From contig NZ_QLSU01000010.1 of NCBI RefSeq assembly GCF_003268775.1, positions 124,001 to 188,000 of the forward strand: a DNA stretch of 64,000 nt. The letters run 5' to 3'. A program made the translations under genes and the position numbers. The notes beneath the pieces are model-generated. The model was given only the letters and a program-made list of their open reading frames with translations. It made no database searches and was not told where the DNA came from. The stretch is from Paraburkholderia unamae. Lineage in GTDB: Bacteria > Pseudomonadota > Gammaproteobacteria > Burkholderiales > Burkholderiaceae. This document shows, piece by piece, positions 8,360 to 15,945 of the stretch (the stretch's first letter is position 1; every line of letters starts with the position of its first letter).

Positions 8360-8725
8360 CTAAACCTTGTACGGCACGCGGATGCCCGGCTCGTCGGCCG
8401 GAAAGTCCTTCGTGTTGCGCGACACCAGAAGCAGCGAGTGAACCTGCGCGGTCGCCCAGACGACTGCATCGGGCAGCAGCACCTTCTTTGTCCTGCGGAT
8501 CGCGACGGCGCGGTCCGCAATGCGGTGGTCGAGTTCGAGCACGTCGAACGACGCCAGCCAGCCGCGAATCGCCGGCTCATCGTCCGGCTGCGCGCCGACC
8601 ATGACTTCCATCCACGTGATCGTGCTGATAGCGCGATATTCGTAGCGCGCCAGTTCCTTTTTCGCCTGAAGGATGCCGCTGAGGTAGTCGATCAGGATGT
8701 TGGTGTCGAAGAGCGCCCTTACCAT
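8360..8725 (-). CDS. vapC: PIN-domain toxin, VapC type
   Basis: Type II toxin-antitoxin ribonuclease (121 aa), expected to cleave RNA when freed from its antitoxin. PIN-domain acidic residues are in place: D7 in LFDTNILIDYL, E40 in WMEVMVG, D86 in LLPDAVVWATA, and a further Asp at 107 in NTKDF. Its start overlaps the antitoxin stop by seven bases, so translation is coupled. The RNA target (tRNA, rRNA or other) cannot be read from sequence. Together with the operator upstream, this looks like an intact module. Confidence 0.85.
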   Translation of the reverse strand: MVRALFDTNILIDYLSGILQAKKELARYEYRAISTITWMEVMVGAQPDDEPAIRGWLASFDVLELDHRIADRAVAIRRTKKVLLPDAVVWATAQVHSLLLVSRNTKDFPADEPGIRVPYKV

Positions 8726-8940
8726 TCCGAACGCAGCTCCCGCTGATAGTCGAGGCCGTCGACTTGCCTGCCCTTCCAGGCCCCGAAGACGTCCTCGCCC
8801 TCTGCCGAGCGTTTGCGCTGCGCAATATAGGACTCGATCGCCTCACGAATGATCGCCGCACGCGACCGATGCTCGGTCTGCACGAGCGCCGCCAGTTCTT
8901 CGACCTGCGCCTCGGTTAGATCAATCAGAATCCGGCTCAT
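8719..8940 (-). CDS. Ribbon-helix-helix antitoxin, VapB/CopG type
   Basis: A 73-residue antitoxin that should bind DNA through its N-terminal ribbon-helix-helix (SRILIDLTEAQVEELAALVQ, then HRSRAAIIREAIESYIAQRK). Its acidic C-terminal tail (DVFGAWKGRQVDGLDYQREL) is expected to cover the VapC active site. I start at the ATG at 8940, preceded by GGAG at a six-base spacing. An in-frame ATG at 8952 would add four residues (MENG). It precedes vapC in the operon and is probably autorepressed through the palindrome at 8956-8976. Confidence 0.8.
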   Translation of the reverse strand: MSRILIDLTEAQVEELAALVQTEHRSRAAIIREAIESYIAQRKRSAEGEDVFGAWKGRQVDGLDYQRELRSEW

Positions 8941-8955
8941 TCCATTCTCCATACA

Positions 8956-8976
8956 TGATATACATATCGTATATCA
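8956..8976 (-). promoter_or_regulatory. Palindromic operator of the vapBC pair
   Basis: TGATATAC (8956-8963) and GTATATCA (8969-8976) form a perfect 8-bp inverted repeat with a 5-bp spacer, 16-36 bases upstream of the antitoxin ATG. A possible -35 (TTGATA on the minus strand, 8972-8977) overlaps it, so antitoxin binding would block transcription. This fits the autoregulation typical of RHH antitoxins. Confidence 0.65.
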
Positions 8977-9006
8977 AAACCTGCGGAAAGGTGCTCCCCG
9001 AAAGCA

Positions 9007-9045
9007 AAAAACCCGCGTCGGCTCAAATGCCGAACGCGGGTTTTT
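9007..9045. terminator. Bidirectional terminator beyond guaA
   Basis: AAAAACCCGCGT (9007-9018) pairs perfectly with ACGCGGGTTTTT (9034-9045), and an inner CGGC/GCCG extends the stem past one bulged A. A/T tracts on both sides allow termination of guaA on the minus strand. It also insulates the vapBC promoter. Confidence 0.8.
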
Positions 9046-9073
9046 GCATCGCCAGCAGGCTAGCGGGAGACCA

Positions 9074-10657
9074 TCACTCCCACTCGATCGTCGCAGGCGG
9101 CTTGCCCGAGATGTCGTACACGACACGATTGATGCCGCGCACTTCATTGATGATGCGGTTCGACACATGGCCCAGCAGGTCATGCGGCAGATGCGCCCAG
9201 TGGGCCGTCATGAAGTCGAGCGTCTGTACCGCGCGCAGCGCCACCACGTACTCGTAAGTGCGGCCATCGCCCATCACGCCCACGCTCTTCACCGGCAGGA
9301 ACACCGCGAACGCCTGGCTCGTGAGTTCGTACCACGACTTGCCGGTTTCCTTGTCGATCGTGTTGCGCAGCGTCTCGATGAAGATCGCATCGGCGCGACG
9401 CAGCAGGTCCGCGAAATCGCGCTTCACTTCGCCGAGAATACGCACGCCCAGGCCCGGGCCCGGGAACGGATGGCGGTACACCATTTCATGCGGCAGGCCG
9501 AGCTTCACGCCCAGTTCGCGCACTTCGTCCTTGAAGAGTTCGCGCAGCGGTTCGAGCAGCTTGAGGTTCAGCGTTTCCGGCAGGCCGCCCACGTTGTGGT
9601 GGCTCTTGATCGTGTGCGCAGCCTTCTTGCCCTTGCCGGCCGATTCGATCACGTCCGGATAGATCGTGCCTTGCGCAAGCCACTTCGCGTCGGTGAGCTT
9701 GCCCGCTTCGGTCTGGAACACCTCGACGAACTCAGCGCCGATGATCTTGCGCTTCGCTTCCGGATCGGTCACGCCCGCGAGCTTCGACATGAACGCTTCG
9801 CTCGCGTCGACATGGATCACCTTCACGCCCAGGTTGTCCGCGAACATCGACATCACCTGCTCCGCCTCGTTCAGGCGCAGGAGACCATGATCGACAAACA
9901 CGCAGGTGAGCTGGTCGCCAATCGCGCGATGCAGCAGCGCCGCCGCCACCGACGAATCCACGCCGCCCGAAAGGCCGAGAATCACGTGCTCTTTGCCCAC
10001 CTGCTTGCGGATCGTCTCGACGGCTTCGTCGATGTAGTGGCCCATTTCCCAGTCGGCCTTCGCGCCGCAGATGCCGAGCACGAAACGCTCGAGCATCGCG
10101 CGGCCCTGCACCGTGTGCGTGACTTCCGGGTGCCATTGCAGGCCGTAGAAGTGGCGCGCTTCGTCGGCCATGGCTGCGATCGGGCACGATTCCGTCGATG
10201 CCATCAACTGGAAGCCTTGCGGCATTTCCGTGACCTTGTCGCCGTGGCTCATCCACACCTTGAGCATGCCGTGGCCTTCGCTCGTGCGGAAGTCTTCGAT
10301 GCCTTCGAGGAAGCTCGTGTGGTTGCGCGCGCGCACTTCGGCGTAGCCGAATTCGCGCAGGTGGCCGCCGTCGACCTTGCCGCCGAGCTGCTCGGCCATC
10401 GTCTGCATGCCGTAGCAGATACCGAGCACCGGCACGCCCAGTTCGAACACCGCTTGCGGCGCGCGCGGGGTGTCGGTGTCGGTGACCGAGTTCGGGCCGC
10501 CCGAGAGGATGATGCCCGTCGGCGCGAATTCGCGAACGAACGCGTCGTCGACGTCGTAGGGATGGATTTCCGAGTAGACGTGGGCTTCGCGCACGCGGCG
10601 TGCGATGAGCTGGGTGACTTGCGAGCCGAAGTCGAGAATCAGGATTTTGTCGTGCAT
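9074..10657 (-). CDS. guaA: GMP synthase (glutamine-hydrolysing)
   Basis: Converts XMP to GMP using ATP and glutamine, the last step of guanine nucleotide synthesis. The 527-residue protein has an N-terminal class I amidotransferase domain with the triad C81 (GICYGMQ), H176 and E178 (QWHPEVT). The ATP-pyrophosphatase domain has P-loop SGGVDSS at 230-236, and the C-terminal dimerisation domain ends IEWE as in the family. It starts at an ATG (MHDKILILDFGSQ). It is downstream of guaB on the same strand, separated by a membrane-protein gene and a further 192 bp, so it may have its own promoter. Confidence 0.97.
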   Translation of the reverse strand: MHDKILILDFGSQVTQLIARRVREAHVYSEIHPYDVDDAFVREFAPTGIILSGGPNSVTDTDTPRAPQAVFELGVPVLGICYGMQTMAEQLGGKVDGGHLREFGYAEVRARNHTSFLEGIEDFRTSEGHGMLKVWMSHGDKVTEMPQGFQLMASTESCPIAAMADEARHFYGLQWHPEVTHTVQGRAMLERFVLGICGAKADWEMGHYIDEAVETIRKQVGKEHVILGLSGGVDSSVAAALLHRAIGDQLTCVFVDHGLLRLNEAEQVMSMFADNLGVKVIHVDASEAFMSKLAGVTDPEAKRKIIGAEFVEVFQTEAGKLTDAKWLAQGTIYPDVIESAGKGKKAAHTIKSHHNVGGLPETLNLKLLEPLRELFKDEVRELGVKLGLPHEMVYRHPFPGPGLGVRILGEVKRDFADLLRRADAIFIETLRNTIDKETGKSWYELTSQAFAVFLPVKSVGVMGDGRTYEYVVALRAVQTLDFMTAHWAHLPHDLLGHVSNRIINEVRGINRVVYDISGKPPATIEWE

Positions 10658-10849
10658 GGCTGCGGACGAGACCTAAAAAAAGAACGGATACAGAAAGCCG
10701 CGCTGCCGGTAATCCGCGCGCGGCGTGAATTCATCAGGACCAGGACAGCGCACTACGGCGGGACCGGGTAGCGCACATTCGGATGTGCTGCCGCCCCAAC
10801 TGCGGGCGCACTGCGTCTGGTATTTCGGAGGCCGGGTTTGCGCGCGGCA

Positions 10850-11593
10850 TCAGCCACGCAGCGGCGGCCTCGGTGCGTCGGCCGCTTCGTCGCGAGCCGT
10901 GCGTCGAGCCTCATCGGCCGGCGCCGCACTCGCCAGCGGCGGCGTAACCGGCGGCACAGGCGCCGGCGTCACAGGCGGGACTGCCGCAGGCGTCACGGTC
11001 GGCACTTCCACGACCGGTTCGAGCGGCGCGGCGGACCGTTGCGCTTCACGCGCTTCCCGCGCCCCACCCCACGGCATCGAGCGCATGAAACCCGGCTTCG
11101 CGTACGTCACCGGCTCGTCACGGCGTTCGGACCGCTCCTTCGCGACCTTGCGCGCTTCTCGCTGCCGAGTGGAGCCTCCTGCCGCCTGCTCCTTCACGCG
11201 CTTGCGCACCGCGCCTGCGAGGCGGACACCGCCAAGCCCGAGAACGATCAACCAGACGCCCACCGCACCGGCCACCAACTGGCCCAACCCCGTGAGGCGC
11301 GGCGCACGCAGCCCGATCATCCAGACCAGCATGAGCACGCCGGCAATCCAGTTGACGTGCCCCACCGTGCGGCCCACGGGCAAAGTCATCTCGCCGTGGA
11401 AGGCCGCACGTAGCGCGAGCCACGCGAAACCCAGCAGCACCACGCCGAACGCCTGCCCAACGAGCGCCGGCTGCGTTTGCACCAGTTGCAACGCGTTGTA
11501 GACCAGGGTCCAGGGCGTGAGAACGAACAGCACGCCGAACCCCAGCAACGTCAACGCATCGACAATCAGCAGCACGCGCAGCAGCGGCTTCAT
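10850..11593 (-). CDS. Unrecognised membrane protein between guaB and guaA
   Basis: I do not recognise this 247-residue protein. Four hydrophobic helices are visible: about residues 5-32, 43-65, 80-96 and 104-128. They are followed by a basic segment (VRKRVKEQ, then many K/R/E residues) and a proline/threonine/valine-rich tail with a doubled PPVTP motif near residues 210-225. The first part looks like a small four-helix inner-membrane protein, with the charged tail presumably cytoplasmic. It starts six bases after the guaB stop, so it is almost certainly in the guaB transcript. Whether it has any role in purine metabolism is not shown. Confidence 0.7.
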   Translation of the reverse strand: MKPLLRVLLIVDALTLLGFGVLFVLTPWTLVYNALQLVQTQPALVGQAFGVVLLGFAWLALRAAFHGEMTLPVGRTVGHVNWIAGVLMLVWMIGLRAPRLTGLGQLVAGAVGVWLIVLGLGGVRLAGAVRKRVKEQAAGGSTRQREARKVAKERSERRDEPVTYAKPGFMRSMPWGGAREAREAQRSAAPLEPVVEVPTVTPAAVPPVTPAPVPPVTPPLASAAPADEARRTARDEAADAPRPPLRG

Positions 11594-11599
11594 CGGGAT

Positions 11600-13060
11600 T
11601 TAGTCCACGTGATAGTTGGGGGCTTCCTTCGTGATCTGCACGTCGTGCACGTGCGATTCGTTCAAGCCGGCGCCGGTGATCTGCACAAACTCCGCCTTCG
11701 CGTGCAGTTCGTCGATCGTGCGGCAACCGCAGTAGCCCATCGAGGCGCGCACGCCGCCGATCATCTGGAACAGGATCGCGTTGATCGGGCCCTTGTAGGC
11801 GACGCGGCCTTCGATGCCTTCCGGCACGAGCTTGTCGATGTTCGCCGAATTGTCCTGGAAGTAGCGGTCAGCGGCACCGTCCTTCATCGCGCCAACCGAA
11901 CCCATGCCGCGGTACGACTTGTACTGGCGGCCCTGGAACAGGAACACGTCGCCCGGCGACTCTTCGGTGCCCGCGAACATGCTGCCCATCATCACAGCGT
12001 TCGCGCCGGCTGCCAGCGCCTTCGACACGTCGCCCGAATAGCGCACGCCGCCGTCTGCGATGCACGGCACGCCCGTGCCCTTGAGCGCTTCCGAGACATT
12101 GGAAATCGCGCTGATCTGCGGCACGCCCACGCCTGCCACGATACGCGTCGTGCAGATCGAGCCCGGGCCAATACCGACCTTCACGCCGTCCGCGCCGTAC
12201 TCGACGAGCGCGCGGGCCGCGTCGGCCGTGGCGATGTTGCCGCCGATCACTTCGACCTGCGGGAAGTTCTTCTTCACCCAGCGAACGCGCTCGAGCACGC
12301 CCTTGCTGTGGCCGTGCGCCGTATCGACCACGATCACGTCCACGCCGGCCTGCACCAGCAGTTCGACGCGCTCTTCGTTGTCCGGACCGACGCCGACTGC
12401 CGCGCCCGCGCGCAGCTTGCCGTGCTCGTCCTTACAGGCGGCCGGGTGCTCGGTCTGCTTGGTGATGTCCTTGACGGTCATGAGGCCGCGCAGTTCGAAC
12501 GCATCGTTCACGACCAGCACGCGCTCGAGACGGTGGCTGTGCATGAGCGACTTGGCTTCGGCGAGCGGCGTGCCTTCCTTGACGGTGACGAGGCGCTCGC
12601 GCGGCGTCATGATCGAGCGCACCGGCTCGTCCAGACGCGTTTCGAAACGCAGGTCGCGGTTCGTGACGATGCCGACGAGTTGCGCGCCTTCCACAACCGG
12701 GAAGCCCGAGATGCCATGCTGCTGCGAGAGCGCGATGACATCCGCGACCTTCATTTGCGGCGGGATCGTGATCGGATCGCGCACCACGCCGGACTCGAAG
12801 CGCTTCACCTTCGCAACCTCACGCGCCTGCTCGGCCGGCGTGAGGTTCTTGTGGACGATGCCGACGCCACCCTGCTGCGCCATGGCGATTGCCAGACGGC
12901 CTTCCGTGACGGTGTCCATTGCGGCCGACACGAGCGGAATGTTCAGGGAGATATTGCGGGTCAGCCGGGTCTTCAGGCTGGTATCGCGCGGGAGAACGTC
13001 GGAAAAGGCGGGGACGAGGAGCACGTCATCGAACGTGAGTGCTTTCTGGATCAGACGCAT
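11600..13060 (-). CDS. guaB: Inosine-5'-monophosphate dehydrogenase
   Basis: NAD-dependent oxidation of IMP to XMP, the committed step to GMP. The 486-residue TIM-barrel enzyme has the catalytic Cys303 in the loop GPGSICTTR and the conserved SAAMDTVTE segment at 45-53. Two CBS domains are inserted at about residues 90-205; in this family they bind purine nucleotides and tune activity. A TATAAT box at 13087-13092 on the minus strand lies about 27 bases upstream of the ATG, implying a very short leader. The unknown membrane protein gene and then guaA follow. Confidence 0.97.
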   Translation of the reverse strand: MRLIQKALTFDDVLLVPAFSDVLPRDTSLKTRLTRNISLNIPLVSAAMDTVTEGRLAIAMAQQGGVGIVHKNLTPAEQAREVAKVKRFESGVVRDPITIPPQMKVADVIALSQQHGISGFPVVEGAQLVGIVTNRDLRFETRLDEPVRSIMTPRERLVTVKEGTPLAEAKSLMHSHRLERVLVVNDAFELRGLMTVKDITKQTEHPAACKDEHGKLRAGAAVGVGPDNEERVELLVQAGVDVIVVDTAHGHSKGVLERVRWVKKNFPQVEVIGGNIATADAARALVEYGADGVKVGIGPGSICTTRIVAGVGVPQISAISNVSEALKGTGVPCIADGGVRYSGDVSKALAAGANAVMMGSMFAGTEESPGDVFLFQGRQYKSYRGMGSVGAMKDGAADRYFQDNSANIDKLVPEGIEGRVAYKGPINAILFQMIGGVRASMGYCGCRTIDELHAKAEFVQITGAGLNESHVHDVQITKEAPNYHVD

Positions 13061-13086
13061 GGCAAATCCTATAGGCGCAAAAGCAG

Positions 13087-13092
13087 ATTATA
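13087..13092 (-). promoter_or_regulatory. Candidate -10 box of guaB
   Basis: A perfect TATAAT on the minus strand, 27 bases before the guaB ATG. The region where a -35 should lie (around GATGATTTCC) is a poor match. Confidence 0.45.
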
Positions 13093-13356
13093 CGCGATAG
13101 CGCCCTGGAAATCATCAGTGTGAACAGTAGCTTAGCGCCGTTTTCGGGATTATTTCCACGCTCGGGCCTTGGCGGCTGCGAAGCGGCGGGCCAGGTGCGC
13201 CTCCGACCCGAATTCCCACTCGGGCAACCCGCGCAAGCGCAGCGAGCGGCGCGGTGCAGGATTGAACAAGACGCCCCGGCATGTCGCCCGTTAAGCTTCG
13301 AGCCATCGTGTTTCATGGCCCGCGCGGGCCGCCAGTCGTCTTTGGAGGCAAATCAA

Positions 13357-14403
13357 ATGCAGCGTGGTGTGTTGTACGGCGTGCTTGCCGGCGCGTTATG
13401 GGGCACCGTATTCGTGGTGCCCCGGCAGTTGGCGGAATTCTCGCCCCTGCTCCTGAGCTCGGGCCGCTATGTGATGTACGGGCTCGTCTCGCTCGCCGCG
13501 CTCGTGCCCATGCTGCGCCGCGTGTGGCCCCGCCTCACGCGCGCCGACCTCGTTGCGCTCGTGAAGCTCGCGCTCATGGGCAACGTGCTCTATTACCTCT
13601 TTCTGGCGAGTGCGATCCATCTGGTGGGCATCGCGCCCGCTTCGCTGATCGTCGGCGTGCTGCCCGTCACGGTGACGCTGCTCGGCCGCCGCGACCACGG
13701 CGCCGTGCCGCTTTCACGGCTGGTCTGGCCGCTCGCGATGATCGCGGCCGGCATCGTCTGCATCAACGTGGACGTGTTCACCGCAGCGGGCGAGGCCGGC
13801 AGCCAGACGAGCGTGCTCACCCGCATTACCGGTCTTGGCTGCGCCGTGGGCGCGCTCGTGTGCTGGACGTGGTTCGCGGTCGAGAACGCGCGTTACCTGC
13901 ATCGCAACGCGCACTTCAGCGGGAACGAATGGTCGGTGTTGTGGGGTGTGGTGACGGGCGCGCTCGGCGGCGTGCTCTGGCTCGGCATTCTGGCCCTGCC
14001 CTCGGGCTGGGTGCAGGAAACCGTGCCGGCCGCGCGCTGGACCACCTTCTGGCAGCTCAATCTGGTGCTCGCGATCGGCGCCTCGTGGCTTGGCAACGGG
14101 CTCTGGAACGCCGCCGCCAAGCGCCTGCCGCTCACGCTGTCCGGCCAGATGATCGTGTTCGAGACGCTGTTCGCGCTGCTGTACGGCTTCATCTACGACC
14201 ATCGGCTGCCGCGCGTGCTGGAAGTCGCGGCCATCATGCTGCTGGTGGCGGGCGTGAGCTGGTCGGTGCGCCAGCATGCGGGCGGCCCGGAGGACACGGC
14301 CCACGGCGACGGGATCGTGCCGGAAGGCGACCTGCCGGGGATCGGGACCGAAAAGCGCGCCGCATCCGGCGACGAGACGCAGCAACGCCGCACGACCGCG
14401 TGA
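13357..14403 (+). CDS. EamA/DMT-family transporter
   Basis: Inner-membrane drug/metabolite transporter superfamily protein of 348 residues with about ten hydrophobic helices in two EamA-like halves. It opens with the typical GVLYGVLAGALWGTVFVVP. The last ~40 residues after SWSVRQHAG are polar, acidic and low-complexity, and probably cytoplasmic. The ATG at 13357 is preceded by GGAGG (13344-13348) at eight bases; the frame is open upstream to 13120 but the added part has no membrane character. Substrate unknown. It stands alone, divergent from guaB and followed by a terminator. Confidence 0.82.
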   Translation: MQRGVLYGVLAGALWGTVFVVPRQLAEFSPLLLSSGRYVMYGLVSLAALVPMLRRVWPRLTRADLVALVKLALMGNVLYYLFLASAIHLVGIAPASLIVGVLPVTVTLLGRRDHGAVPLSRLVWPLAMIAAGIVCINVDVFTAAGEAGSQTSVLTRITGLGCAVGALVCWTWFAVENARYLHRNAHFSGNEWSVLWGVVTGALGGVLWLGILALPSGWVQETVPAARWTTFWQLNLVLAIGASWLGNGLWNAAAKRLPLTLSGQMIVFETLFALLYGFIYDHRLPRVLEVAAIMLLVAGVSWSVRQHAGGPEDTAHGDGIVPEGDLPGIGTEKRAASGDETQQRRTTA

Positions 14404-14479
14404 GCGGCGCGCAGACAACCCAAACGGAAAGGCTGAGAACCTGAGAGCCTGAGAACAGGAACGCCCTGAGAGGCCGGAC

Positions 14480-14518
14480 GGGCGGGCTAGCGCGAGCTAC
14501 CCCGCCCTTTACGTTTTT
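14480..14518 (+). terminator. Terminator after the DMT transporter
   Basis: GGGCGGGCTAGC (14480-14491) and GCTACCCCGCCC (14496-14507) form a 12-position stem with one mismatch and a GCGA loop, followed by TTTACGTTTTT. Confidence 0.6.
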
Positions 14519-14549
14519 GCAGCCGCTTGCGCTGCCCATCACAAAGGCG

Positions 14550-14882
14550 TCAGCGCGAATCCTTGTGCAGCCATTTGCGCCCCTCGATCGAGCCTTCCTT
14601 GCGGCTCTTGTCGACGCGGCGCTGGCGCGCCGCTTTCGGATCGACGATCAGCGGGCGATAGATCTCCACCCGATCATGATCGGCAAGCACCGTATCGAGC
14701 GGCTTGAGCTTGCCATACACGCCCACCTTCAGCTTCGTCAGGTCGATCTCGGGATGCCGCGCGAGAACGCCGCTTGCGTCGATGGCCTGCTGGACGGTGG
14801 CGCCCGCCGGCAGTTCGATGCTGATGAGCGTTTGCGCGTCAGGCAGCGCGTAGCAAACGTCGACGGAAAGATTCGCGCTCAT
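14550..14882 (-). CDS. rnfH: RnfH-family ubiquitin-like protein
   Basis: A 110-residue protein of the RnfH/UPF0125 family (beta-grasp fold), function not firmly known. Family hallmarks are VDVCYALPDAQTLISIELP at the start, GVYGKLKPLDTVL in the middle and DRVEIYRPLIVDPKAARQRR near the end. The basic tail is typical. The ATG at 14882 overlaps the ratA stop codon (ATGA), giving the ratA-rnfH pair seen next to smpB in many proteobacteria. Confidence 0.85.
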   Translation of the reverse strand: MSANLSVDVCYALPDAQTLISIELPAGATVQQAIDASGVLARHPEIDLTKLKVGVYGKLKPLDTVLADHDRVEIYRPLIVDPKAARQRRVDKSRKEGSIEGRKWLHKDSR

Positions 14883-15316
14883 GGCTTGCCGTAGCGCTGG
14901 TCGGCGCGCTTCACGAAGGAGTCGACGAAGGTGTTCGCGATGTGATGGAACACCGGCCCGATGAGCTTCTCGAGAATGATGTTTGAAAACTCGTAGTGCA
15001 GCGCGAACTCGATCTTGCAGGCGTCGGCGCGCAGCGGCGTGAAGCGCCAGTAGCCGGTGAACTTGCGGAACGGGCCGTCCGCGAACTCCATGTCGATGCG
15101 CTCGGGGCGCTTCTGGGAGTTGCGCGTGGCGAAGTGCTGCTTGATGCCCTTGAAGTTGATGTCGATCTTCGCCTCCATGCCCGCCTCGTCCTGACGGCGT
15201 ATCTCGATGCCGCCGCACCACGGCAGGAAATTGGGGTAATCGGCGACGTCGGTGACGAGGTCGAACATCTGTTCCGCCGAATGGCGAATCAACACGGTTT
15301 TCTGGACATCCGCCAT
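14879..15316 (-). CDS. ratA: RatA / COQ10-like START-domain protein
   Basis: A 145-residue polyketide cyclase/START-fold protein. In E. coli RatA is described as binding the 50S subunit and blocking 70S formation; homologues of this fold (COQ10) aid ubiquinone function. The family core is visible: KTVLIRHSAEQMFDLVTDV, PNFLPWCGG and the C-terminal IIGPVFHHIANTFVDSFVKRA-like helix (residues about 118-138). The ATG at 15316 gives the conserved N-terminus (MADVQKTV). It is divergent from smpB over 102 bp, the conserved arrangement, and overlaps rnfH by four bases. Confidence 0.87.
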   Translation of the reverse strand: MADVQKTVLIRHSAEQMFDLVTDVADYPNFLPWCGGIEIRRQDEAGMEAKIDINFKGIKQHFATRNSQKRPERIDMEFADGPFRKFTGYWRFTPLRADACKIEFALHYEFSNIILEKLIGPVFHHIANTFVDSFVKRADQRYGKP

Positions 15317-15372
15317 AAATTGCGCAATGCGTGGCAAGGGTGAAAGCGCCACGGGCTTTCGCGAGCCCGCTT

Positions 15373-15391
15373 TGCTAAAATCGTGATTTTA
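15373..15391 (+). promoter_or_regulatory. Extended -10 of smpB inside a palindrome
   Basis: TGCTAAAAT (15373-15381) reads as an extended -10 element about 38 bases before smpB. The TAAAATCGTGATTTTA sequence (15376-15391) is a perfect inverted repeat with 7-bp arms covering the -10 and start region, so it may be an operator or simply AT-rich promoter sequence. Confidence 0.45.
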
Positions 15392-15418
15392 AACGAGTTG
15401 GGCCAATCCCATTTCCCC

Positions 15419-15865
15419 ATGAGCATCATCGACAACAGAAAAGCGTTCTTCGATTACTTCATCGAAGAGCGCCACGAGGCTGGGCTCGTGCTCGAAGGAT
15501 GGGAGGTCAAGGCCATGCGCGCGGGGCGAGCCAACATCAAGGAGAGCTACGTCGTCATCAAGGACGGCGAGCTGTACCTGATCGGCACGCACATCAGCCC
15601 GCTGCCCGAGGCCTCGACGCACATCCACCCGGACCCCACGCGCATCCGCAAGCTGCTGCTGCACCGCGAAGAAATCGACAAGCTGATCGGCAAGGTCGAG
15701 CAGCGCGGCTTCACGCTCGTGCCACTGAACTTCCACTACAAGGGTGGCCGCGTGAAGTGCGAGATCGGCCTCGCCAAGGGCAAGAAGCTGCACGACAAGC
15801 GCGAAACCGAGAAGCAGCGCGACTGGCAGCGCGAAAAGGCACGCCTGATGCGCTCGCCCACCTGA
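15419..15865 (+). CDS. smpB: SsrA-binding protein SmpB
   Basis: Binds tmRNA and delivers it to stalled ribosomes for trans-translation. The 148-residue product shows the family's YFIEERHEAGLVLEGWEVKA, the AYVVIKDGELYLIG-like block (SYVVIKDGELYLIGTHISP), GRVKCEIGLAKGKKLHDKR and the basic C-terminal tail that enters the decoding centre. I start at the ATG at 15419 (MSIIDNRKAFFDYF); the frame is open further upstream without similarity. The ssrA RNA itself is not in this window. A strong hairpin follows the gene. Confidence 0.95.
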   Translation: MSIIDNRKAFFDYFIEERHEAGLVLEGWEVKAMRAGRANIKESYVVIKDGELYLIGTHISPLPEASTHIHPDPTRIRKLLLHREEIDKLIGKVEQRGFTLVPLNFHYKGGRVKCEIGLAKGKKLHDKRETEKQRDWQREKARLMRSPT

Positions 15866-15896
15866 TCGCGCCAGGCATCGTTCAGATGTTCAGATA

Positions 15897-15926
15897 GACA
15901 ACGGGCCGCTCGCGCGGCCCGTTGTC
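15897..15926. terminator. Hairpin between smpB and the SPFH gene
   Basis: GACAACGGGCCG (15897-15908) pairs with CGGCCCGTTGTC (15915-15926), 13 bp including an inner C-G, around a TCGC loop. It serves two convergent genes. The flanking T-tract is weak (ATTTCC). Confidence 0.6.
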
Positions 15927-15945
15927 ATTTCCAGCGACTCAGCGC

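Noticed and set aside
13120..13356. Upstream extension of the DMT transporter at 13357
   Set aside because: The ATG at 13357 has a well-placed GGAGG and starts the first membrane helix; the extension is polar and overlaps the guaB promoter region.
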